A stretch of 20,480 nucleotides of DNA from Oscillospiraceae bacterium (GTDB lineage: Bacteria; Bacillota; Clostridia; Oscillospirales; Ruminococcaceae), in assembly GCA_016296165.1 (NCBI GenBank), contig JAEDJV010000033.1, positions 1-20,480 on the forward strand. Reading direction: 5' to 3'. How positions within the stretch are numbered: the stretch's first letter is position 1; the number at the start of each line of letters is the position of its first letter. A model generated the notes under the pieces. It saw only the letters and a program-made list of their open reading frames with translations, searched no databases and was not told where the DNA came from. Both the position numbers and the translations under genes were made by a program. Positions 1-6,122 of this stretch are shown here, in pieces.

Positions 1-168
1 ATTATGTGGTTTGAAAGATTTTTCTTAGACCACGATGAATAATTCAGGATAAATAGTATATCGTATTATTAATTTAGTGTCAATACTATTGTGAATGACG
101 TTTTATGTAGTGAATTATGTTCAAAACAATAAAATTACATTTAGCAATTATTAATGAAAAATTAAATT

Positions 169-184
169 GTTACTTTTTTGTAAT
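169..184. promoter_or_regulatory. Upstream dyad GTTAC-N6-GTAAT
   Basis: Inverted repeat GTTAC (169-173), six T residues, GTAAT (180-184), ending nine bases before the -35 box of the promoter at 193-221. The same architecture recurs at 266-281 on the other side of the promoter. A paired-operator role is inference; no regulator is identified. Confidence 0.35.
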
Positions 185-192
185 GTTTATAC

Positions 193-221
193 TTGACAAA
201 ATCACTAATTAGTGATAGAAT
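193..221 (+). promoter_or_regulatory. Sigma-A type promoter for the C39/SH3b/dockerin gene
   Basis: TTGACA (193-198), a 17-base spacer, then TAGAAT (216-221), one mismatch from the consensus -10. Transcription would start near 228, giving a leader of about 115 nt before the ATG at 343. The spacer is almost filled by a perfect 16-bp palindrome. Confidence 0.7.
201..216. promoter_or_regulatory. Perfect 16-bp palindrome in the promoter spacer (probable operator)
   Basis: ATCACTAATTAGTGAT is its own reverse complement over all 16 bases. It begins two bases after the -35 box and overlaps the first base of the -10 box. A dimeric repressor of the MarR or TetR kind bound here would block RNA polymerase; that reading is inference from position and symmetry. 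The regulator is not encoded next to it in this window. Confidence 0.55.
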
Positions 222-265
222 AACTATAAAATATTATTAAATTATATGAGTTTATAATATTTTTC

Positions 266-281
266 GTTACAAGGATGTAAC
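266..281. promoter_or_regulatory. Downstream dyad GTTAC-N6-GTAAC
   Basis: GTTAC (266-270), AAGGAT, GTAAC (277-281), a perfect 5-bp-arm repeat in the transcribed leader. It matches the dyad at 169-184 in arm sequence and spacing; the centres are 97 bp apart. It could be an operator half of a looped complex or a small leader hairpin. Confidence 0.35.
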
Positions 282-342
282 AATTGATGAAAATTTAATA
301 CGATTATGATTTAGATGGTTATGAAAAAGAGGGATTGTTTTT

Positions 343-2154
343 ATGACAGGATTAATCAGATTTAACGGGAAAAAAATTTTTGCTGCAGCAGTTGCTATGA
401 TGCTGACATTTTCAGAGGTGCCGGCTCTTTATAAATCAGAAGCAGGTATCGTCGCTGCAGCTGTTACCGGCGAATATAAAACATGGAAACAGTTTGACAG
501 CAGATGGGGAGATATGCATCTGGGTCCAAGTGAAGACACTATGAGAAAAAGTGGATGTGTTACTACATCTGTTGCTATTCTGCTTGTCAAAGAAGGCTTT
601 TTTGATGAAACAAATTTTAATCCGGGTATATTCTGCAAGCTTGCAGGTGAAAATAACGGCTTTGACAAAGACGGCATTTTCTACTGGAATACAGTAACAA
701 AGATAGCGCCTGGTTTTAAATTTGACAGTACTCAGTACGTTTACGGTTCAACAATTGAGGAACGTGCAGCTGAGATAAAGAGTTATCTTGACAGCGGCTA
801 CAGTATTATCGCTGATGTAAATTACTGCGGACACTGGGTTGTGATAGATCGTGTCGAGAACGGAGTAGTTTACGACATAGATCCTGGCGGATACAGATCT
901 GAAAATATGTTTGAACAGTATGATTTCAAAGGAAACACACGTCTTAAACTTTTCCGTGTTGACGGACGTCCGGCTAAACTTCCTGAACAGATTGTTGTGC
1001 CGCAGGAACCTGAGTACAGTACGGGGGATTACATAATAACCGGAACTGAGGAGCTCAATGTAAGAAAAGGCCCGTCTACTTCTACAGAACGTATCGGTGG
1101 TCTTCTCAAAGGTACAAGAGTTAATGTTTCAGAGATCACAGGCTGCTGGGGTAAGTTTAATTTTAATGGTGCAGATGCATGGATATGCCTTGACTATGGA
1201 ACAAAAGTTGAACCGGTTGAAGTACCTGAAACAAAACCGTCATATGATACAGGTTCATACATAGTAGATGAAACTATCAATTATCGCGAAAACGCAGGTA
1301 TAGAAAATAAAACTTTCGGGCTTATTCCTCCCGGAACAAAGCTCAATGTTTATGAGATAAAAGAAAACTGGGGCAGAACAAAATACAATGGTAGGGATGC
1401 ATGGATTTGTCTTGACTACACAAGTTTTATAGCTTCAGAGTATGTTCCTGAAATTACTGAAGCACCGGTAACAACACTTCCGCAGGTAACAACAACGACT
1501 GCAGCACAAACAACAGTAACTACAACTACAACATCTGTGACTACTACTATTGTTACAACTACTACGGAACCAGTAACAACCACAACAGCTGAAACTACAG
1601 TAGATTCGCTGATTGCGGCAACAAAAAAAGCTGTATGGTACAAAACAACTGATGCACTTAATTTCAGAACTGGTCCTGGTACTGAAAATGAAGTCATTGA
1701 GGTGTTAAGAAATGGAACAAGTGTTCGCGTAAGTGAAATAAAAAACGGTTGGGGAAAAATTAGTTATAATGGCAGAACAGGGTGGATATGTCTTGATTAT
1801 GCTGTTCCAAAGGATAATGCACCTGATTTAAGCGAGCCGCCTGTTCAGACAGTATCTGAAGCTGTTACAACAACAGTCTTATTAACTGGAAATGTAAATC
1901 ATACTATGATGGGACCCGCAGTTTCAGTAACAGAAGTAAGCACTTCCAAGGATAATTCCGGAATACTTAAAGGCGATATCGACAGAAACGGACATGTCAA
2001 TATTATTGATTTCATTAAACTGAAAAATATTTTTTCTGAAGAAGCGGGTGAAACAGATCATATCCCTGAAGAAGCAGATGTAAACGGAGATGGATCAATT
2101 ACTGCAATTGATCTGATGATGCTTGGTCGTTTATTTATGAATGAAAATAAATAA
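343..2154 (+). CDS. Secreted C39-like cysteine peptidase with three SH3b repeats and a C-terminal dockerin
   Basis: A 603-residue exported protein. A signal peptide covers about residues 1-41 (hydrophobic core near 12-24, Ala-rich end). A papain-like C39 fold follows at about 46-210, with Cys72 in SGCVTTS, His164 in CGHWVV and Asp180 in the YDIDPGG segment, so a catalytic triad appears intact. Three bacterial SH3 repeats lie near 229-286, 306-361 and 430-487, each ending in a W-I-C-L-D-Y motif; such repeats usually bind peptidoglycan. A Thr-rich linker (about 376-423) precedes the third repeat. Residues 544-603 are a type I dockerin with two calcium loops (first: D545, D547, N549, N553, D556), expected to dock on a cohesin scaffold. 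The start has AAAGAGGG ten bases upstream. A likely role is wall or surface protein cleavage at the cellulosome or cell surface; the substrate is unknown. Confidence 0.85.
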   Translation: MTGLIRFNGKKIFAAAVAMMLTFSEVPALYKSEAGIVAAAVTGEYKTWKQFDSRWGDMHLGPSEDTMRKSGCVTTSVAILLVKEGFFDETNFNPGIFCKLAGENNGFDKDGIFYWNTVTKIAPGFKFDSTQYVYGSTIEERAAEIKSYLDSGYSIIADVNYCGHWVVIDRVENGVVYDIDPGGYRSENMFEQYDFKGNTRLKLFRVDGRPAKLPEQIVVPQEPEYSTGDYIITGTEELNVRKGPSTSTERIGGLLKGTRVNVSEITGCWGKFNFNGADAWICLDYGTKVEPVEVPETKPSYDTGSYIVDETINYRENAGIENKTFGLIPPGTKLNVYEIKENWGRTKYNGRDAWICLDYTSFIASEYVPEITEAPVTTLPQVTTTTAAQTTVTTTTTSVTTTIVTTTTEPVTTTTAETTVDSLIAATKKAVWYKTTDALNFRTGPGTENEVIEVLRNGTSVRVSEIKNGWGKISYNGRTGWICLDYAVPKDNAPDLSEPPVQTVSEAVTTTVLLTGNVNHTMMGPAVSVTEVSTSKDNSGILKGDIDRNGHVNIIDFIKLKNIFSEEAGETDHIPEEADVNGDGSITAIDLMMLGRLFMNENK

Positions 2155-2177
2155 TAAAAATTTTTAATAATAAGTAT

Positions 2178-2223
2178 AAACACCTTTTATCTGTCAAAGC
2201 TACAGATGGAGGTGTTTTATTTT
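2178..2223 (+). promoter_or_regulatory. Hairpin that buries the ribosome binding site of the M23 gene, followed by a T-rich tract
   Basis: AAACACC (2178-2184) pairs with GGTGTTT (2211-2217), and ATCTGT (2189-2194) pairs with ACAGAT (2202-2207) around a seven-base loop. The right arm contains the Shine-Dalgarno GGAGG (2208-2212) of the next gene, and TTTTATTTT follows it. The element can be read as an intrinsic terminator of the dockerin gene, as a translational lock on the M23 gene, or as both. Confidence 0.55.
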
Positions 2224-2980
2224 GAAAAAATTTAAAGAAACAAAAAAGAACGGTTTATTAAAAAAAAAGAGCTATTATTCTGCACTTGCTGTATGCCTCG
2301 TGATGCTTGGTCTGGGATGCTTTGCCTCATACAGGAAGACCTCTCAGAAACTAACTGAGGATTTGTCGTCTGTTACTGAACAGTATAAGAAACCTTCAGT
2401 AACAGTTTCTCCATATGAAAAAGATGTTGTTGATGCAGCAAAAAACAAAGGTGGCATAAAGAAGGAAACAACTGTGACTACTGTGACACAGCCTGCAGAA
2501 ACTACAGTTTCTGAGAAAAAGATTACTGAAAAGAAAGATGAAAAACAACCAGAAACAAGAAGTGTTTCAAGAAAATATTCTATTCCGGTAAACGGAGAGA
2601 TAATCCAGGAGTTCAGCGGGGATAATCTTGTAAAGAACAATACTACAGGTGTATGGCAAACACATAACGGAGTAGATATAGCAGGTTCATCAGGAGATGA
2701 AGTCAGGGCTATGGCCGCTGGTACGGTTATTGATATCCATGATGATCCTCTGTGGGGCACAGTAGTAACGATAGACCACGGTGAAGGAATTAACGCTCGT
2801 TACTGCGGACTTAACAAGGGACTTAATGTAGAAAACGGCGGAACTGTATCAGCGCAGGATGTAATAGGTGCGATAGGAGATACAGCGGATATCGAATCCT
2901 CTATGGAAAGTCACCTTCATCTTGAGGTATTGAGAAACGGAGAACATGTAAACCCAATAGATGTAATTAATAACAACTAA
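2222..2980 (+). CDS. Membrane-anchored M23 (LytM) peptidase, SpoIIQ-like
   Basis: A 252-residue protein with a Lys-rich N-terminus, one membrane segment at about 20-38, a Lys/Thr-rich spacer (about 60-120) and an M23 zinc peptidase domain (about 122-250). The zinc and catalytic motifs are complete: H148 and D152 in HNGVDIA, and H231/H233 in SHLHLEV. The family cleaves peptidoglycan cross-bridges or stem peptides outside the membrane. The stretch before the first motif (FSGDNLV, then W-x-T-H-N-G-V-D-I) resembles SpoIIQ of spore formers. The start is TTG at 2222, nine bases after GGAGG; the first internal Met lies inside the membrane segment, so no other start is credible. It lies 67 bp after the dockerin gene. 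Whether it acts in sporulation or in general wall remodelling is open. Confidence 0.85.
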   Translation: MKKFKETKKNGLLKKKSYYSALAVCLVMLGLGCFASYRKTSQKLTEDLSSVTEQYKKPSVTVSPYEKDVVDAAKNKGGIKKETTVTTVTQPAETTVSEKKITEKKDEKQPETRSVSRKYSIPVNGEIIQEFSGDNLVKNNTTGVWQTHNGVDIAGSSGDEVRAMAAGTVIDIHDDPLWGTVVTIDHGEGINARYCGLNKGLNVENGGTVSAQDVIGAIGDTADIESSMESHLHLEVLRNGEHVNPIDVINNN

Positions 2981-2988
2981 CAAATATT

Positions 2989-3027
2989 CAGGTGGTTATC
3001 AGTTTCTGAGACCGCCTGATTTTTTTT
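2989..3027 (+). terminator. Rho-independent terminator after the M23 gene
   Basis: CAGGTGGT (2989-2996) pairs with ACCGCCTG (3011-3018), with one G-T pair, and eight T residues follow (3020-3027). A small inner TCAG-TTT-CTGA stem can add to it. It starts eight bases after the stop codon. Confidence 0.85.
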
Positions 3028-3040
3028 AAGAAAAATAGAC

Positions 3041-3069
3041 TTTACAATTAGCTGATTTTGTGTTATATT
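3041..3069 (+). promoter_or_regulatory. Extended -10 promoter of the prmA-topoisomerase operon
   Basis: TTTACA (3041-3046), a 17-base spacer and TATATT (3064-3069). TGT directly before the -10 gives an extended -10 element. It sits just downstream of the preceding terminator, so the operon has its own start near 3076. Confidence 0.65.
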
Positions 3070-3091
3070 TAATGTTGGATTATTTTTTTGA

Positions 3092-3123
3092 AAGGAGAAT
3101 CGGGAGATACCCGAAAACGACTA
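3092..3123 (+). promoter_or_regulatory. Split ribosome binding site: AAGGAG, small hairpin, then ATG
   Basis: AAGGAG lies 26 bases before the ATG at 3124, which is too far for normal initiation. Between them TCGGG (3100-3104) pairs with CCCGA (3110-3114) around AGATA. Folding this 15-base element leaves about 11 unpaired bases between the Shine-Dalgarno and the ATG, a workable distance. The fold is visible; its use in translation is inferred. Confidence 0.45.
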
Positions 3124-4089
3124 ATGAACTGGACAGAACTAAATATTTTTACAACTACAGAAGGAATAGATATTTTAACATCCGGGCTGATGGATATCGG
3201 TATCAGGGGTTTTGCCATAAAAGATGCAAATGATTTTAATGAATTTTTACAGAATAAAGAAGGTAACTGGGATTATCTCGAAGATGACCTTATGAAGCTT
3301 GCTGAATGTGAAACAACTGTAACGGTATATCTTCCTGAAAACAGTCAGGGCGCTGATATGCTCCTTTCAATTAAATCGATGCTGAAAACAATGAAGGAAA
3401 ATGATACTGAAAATATTTACGGTCGTCTTGAAACTGAGATGAGTAATGTTAAAGAGGAAGACTGGGCAAATAACTGGAAACAGTATTTTAAACCTCTTAA
3501 AATTGGTGATAAGCTCCTTGTTAAACCTTCATGGGAAGAATCGGATGAAGATTCACGTATTGTTCTTGAGATAGATCCTGCTTCCAGTTTCGGAAGCGGT
3601 CAGCATTATACAACAAAGCTCTGCCTCGAATATCTTGACAAGACAGATCTAAAAGGTAAGAAGATACTGGATCTGGGCTGCGGAAGCGGAATACTTTCAA
3701 TTGCTGCTCTTCTTCTTGGCGCAGAGAGTGCTGTCGCAGTTGACGTTGAAGAGAATGCAGTAAAAACAGCTGCTGAAAACGCTGGTAAGAACAATATTAA
3801 TCCGGAATTATATACAGCGTTGTGCGGAAATATCATTTCAGACAGTATTCTGGTTGAAAAAATTGGTGACGGATATGATATTATTACAGCAAACATTGTA
3901 GCTGATATACTTATTGCAATGAAGGATCATTTTTACAGATTCCTTAAACCGGGCGGAATACTCATCATCTCGGGAATTATCGATGAGAGAAAGCATGAAG
4001 TAACTGATGCTGTCACAAAGTCAGGATTTGAAGTAGTTGAATTTCGTGAAGAGAGCGACTGGGCAGCAGTTATGCTCATAAAAAAATAG
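3124..4089 (+). CDS. prmA: Ribosomal protein L11 methyltransferase PrmA
   Basis: A 321-residue SAM-dependent methyltransferase that trimethylates amino groups of ribosomal protein L11. The N-terminal substrate-recognition domain starts with MNWTELNI, matching the M-x-W-x-E opening of the family. The SAM-binding glycine loop LDLGCGSG is at residues 182-189, followed by the acidic VDVEENAV strand end and the ANIVADIL motif typical of PrmA. Length is normal (about 290-320). The reading frame stays open upstream to a TTG at 3088, but that codon has no Shine-Dalgarno and would add residues foreign to the family, so ATG 3124 is preferred. The topoisomerase genes follow 34 bp later with no terminator, so they are co-transcribed. 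Confidence 0.92.
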   Translation: MNWTELNIFTTTEGIDILTSGLMDIGIRGFAIKDANDFNEFLQNKEGNWDYLEDDLMKLAECETTVTVYLPENSQGADMLLSIKSMLKTMKENDTENIYGRLETEMSNVKEEDWANNWKQYFKPLKIGDKLLVKPSWEESDEDSRIVLEIDPASSFGSGQHYTTKLCLEYLDKTDLKGKKILDLGCGSGILSIAALLLGAESAVAVDVEENAVKTAAENAGKNNINPELYTALCGNIISDSILVEKIGDGYDIITANIVADILIAMKDHFYRFLKPGGILIISGIIDERKHEVTDAVTKSGFEVVEFREESDWAAVMLIKK

Positions 4090-4123
4090 TACAGATATCC
4101 GGATAAAATACAAGGAGGAAAAG

Positions 4124-6106
4124 ATGTCAAAAAGACCAGCTGATTACGGAAATGATAGCATTACTATGCTCAAAGGGGCAGACAAAGTCAGAAAGAGACC
4201 GGCTGTAATATTTGGCTCAGATGGGATAGACGGATGTGAACATTCAGTATTTGAAATTATTTCAAATTCTATAGATGAAGCGCGTGCCGGTTTCGGAGAT
4301 CGTATTATAATCACAAAATATCAGGACAATGTGTTCGAGGTAGAAGATTTCGGAAGAGGATGTCCGGTAGACTACAACAATACCGAAAAGAGATACAACT
4401 GGGAACTGGTTTACTGTGAACTATACGCCGGCGGAAAATATGATGCCAACAGTGAATCATACGAATATTCACTCGGACTAAACGGACTGGGACTCTGTGC
4501 GACTCAGTTTGCTTCCGAGTTTATGGACGTTGAAGTTCTCAGGGATGGATTCAGATATTCTCTTCATTTTGAAAAGGGCGAAAATATAGACGGACTCATA
4601 AAAGAACCTGTAAAATCTAAAAAAACAGGAACTAAAACAAGATGGAGACCTGATCTTGATGTTTTTACTGAAATAAACGTTTCTGACGAATTTTTCAGAG
4701 ATGTTCTGAAAAGACAAGCTGTTGTAAATCCAAATCTGTTGTTCATCTACAGAAGTGAAAATGAGGACGGAACATTTACCGAAGAAGAATTCATTTATGA
4801 AAACGGTATTACGGATTATCTGCGTGAAACAGCCGGAAATGAAGCTCTGACAAGTGTTCAGTACTGGCAGTGCGAAAGAACCGGACGTGACAGAGCTGAT
4901 AAGCCTGATTACAAGGTTCGTCTTTCAGTTGCATTCACTTTTTCAAATAAAGTCAAGAAACTTGAATATTATCATAATTCAAGCTATCTGGAGTATGGCG
5001 GATCACCTGAAAAAGCTGTTAAACAGGCTTTTGTATCACAGATAGATTCATACCTTAAACAGAACGGAAAATATCTTAAGAATGAAGGAAAAATAACTTT
5101 TGTTGACGTTGAAGAATGTCTGGTTCTTGTTTCTTCTTCTTTCTCAACACAGACTTCATATGAAAACCAGACTAAAAAAGCCATAAACAACAAGTTTATA
5201 TATGAAGCGATGACTGAATTTCTTAAGCATCAGCTTGAGGTGTATTTCCTTGAAAATCCTGATGAGGCTGTTAAGATTTCAGAGCAGATAATGATAAACA
5301 AACGAAGCCGTGAAAATGCGGAGAAAACCCGTTTAAACATTAAGAAAAAACTTGCAGGTACTATTGACCTCTCAAATATGGTTCAGAAATTTGTTGACTG
5401 CAGAACAAAGGATATTTCAAGAAGAGAACTTTATATAGTGGAAGGTGATTCAGCTCTTGGTGCTGTTAAACTTGCCAGAGAAGCTGAATTTCAGGCAATA
5501 ATTCCTGTAAGAGGAAAGATACTTAACTGTCTTAAGGCTGATTACAGCAAGATTTTCAAGAACGATATCATAACAGATATTATTAAGGTGCTTGGATGTG
5601 GTGTTGAGGTTAGCTCCAAGTCAAATAAAGATCTTTCATCGTTTAGTCTTGATAATTTAAGATGGAATAAAGTAATAATCTGTACTGATGCAGATGTCGA
5701 CGGATTTCAGATAAGAACTCTTATTCTGACAATGATATACAGACTTACACCTACACTCATAGACGAAGGATATGTATATATTGCAGAATCACCACTTTTT
5801 GAAATAACTACAAAAAATAAGACATACTTTGCTTATACCGAAAAGGAAAAGACAAATATTATTGCTAAGATAGGTGACCAGAAATACACACTCCAGCGTT
5901 CAAAAGGACTTGGTGAAAACGAACCGGAGATGATGGCACTTACTACTATGAATCCTGACACAAGAAGACTTATCAGAGTTACAAAGGATGATATAGAAGC
6001 TACCGCTAATATGTTTGATCTTCTTTTGGGCGATAATCTTCAGGGAAGAAAGGATTTTATTTCTGAATACGGCGGAGATTATCTTGATATGGCTGATATT
6101 TCATAA
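4124..6106 (+). CDS. Type IIA DNA topoisomerase subunit B (ParE/GyrB-like), divergent
   Basis: A 660-residue ATPase/TOPRIM subunit of a gyrase or topoisomerase IV. The GHKL ATPase domain is at about 15-240: catalytic E44, N48 and D51 in NSIDEA, D75-G77-G79 in DFGRG, and K105 in AGGKYD. The transducer domain follows, with the QTKK loop Lys near residue 350. The TOPRIM domain has E440 in EGDSA, then D522, D524 and D526 in DADVDG, and the RSKGLGE motif. It lacks the extra C-terminal insert of enterobacterial GyrB. Some ATPase residues are unusual: by alignment to E. coli GyrB, Lys110 is Glu114, His116 is Asn120 and Asn74 is Phe76. AAGGAGG sits five bases before the ATG. The A subunit follows after 16 bp, so the two likely form one A2B2 enzyme. 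Topoisomerase IV is favoured because of features of the A subunit. Confidence 0.88.
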   Translation: MSKRPADYGNDSITMLKGADKVRKRPAVIFGSDGIDGCEHSVFEIISNSIDEARAGFGDRIIITKYQDNVFEVEDFGRGCPVDYNNTEKRYNWELVYCELYAGGKYDANSESYEYSLGLNGLGLCATQFASEFMDVEVLRDGFRYSLHFEKGENIDGLIKEPVKSKKTGTKTRWRPDLDVFTEINVSDEFFRDVLKRQAVVNPNLLFIYRSENEDGTFTEEEFIYENGITDYLRETAGNEALTSVQYWQCERTGRDRADKPDYKVRLSVAFTFSNKVKKLEYYHNSSYLEYGGSPEKAVKQAFVSQIDSYLKQNGKYLKNEGKITFVDVEECLVLVSSSFSTQTSYENQTKKAINNKFIYEAMTEFLKHQLEVYFLENPDEAVKISEQIMINKRSRENAEKTRLNIKKKLAGTIDLSNMVQKFVDCRTKDISRRELYIVEGDSALGAVKLAREAEFQAIIPVRGKILNCLKADYSKIFKNDIITDIIKVLGCGVEVSSKSNKDLSSFSLDNLRWNKVIICTDADVDGFQIRTLILTMIYRLTPTLIDEGYVYIAESPLFEITTKNKTYFAYTEKEKTNIIAKIGDQKYTLQRSKGLGENEPEMMALTTMNPDTRRLIRVTKDDIEATANMFDLLLGDNLQGRKDFISEYGGDYLDMADIS

Positions 6107-6122
6107 ATTTGTGAGGTAGAAA

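Larger units (their letters stand above)
1..342. other. AT-rich intergenic/regulatory region upstream of the dockerin gene
   Basis: No convincing coding sequence is visible in these 342 bases. An imperfect hairpin lies at 6-33 (GTGGTTT pairing with AGACCAC plus a weaker inner stem); no T-run follows on either strand, so it is not a standard terminator. An 8-base inverted repeat, AATAGTAT at 52-59 and ATACTATT at 83-90, is separated by 23 bases. The right half holds a strong promoter and three dyad elements, listed separately. The gene to the left is outside the window. Confidence 0.7.

Noticed and set aside
6..33. Hairpin at the left edge as a terminator of a preceding gene
   Set aside because: No T-run follows on either strand and the stem contains mismatches and G-T pairs.
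1416..1697. 93-codon minus-strand frame encoding a Val-rich, membrane-like peptide
   Set aside because: It is the reverse complement of the ACA/ACT-rich Thr linker, which reads as Val codons, and has no ribosome binding site.
3088..3123. TTG start for prmA, 12 codons upstream of ATG 3124
   Set aside because: No Shine-Dalgarno precedes it, and the extra residues do not fit the PrmA N-terminus, which begins at MNWTEL.
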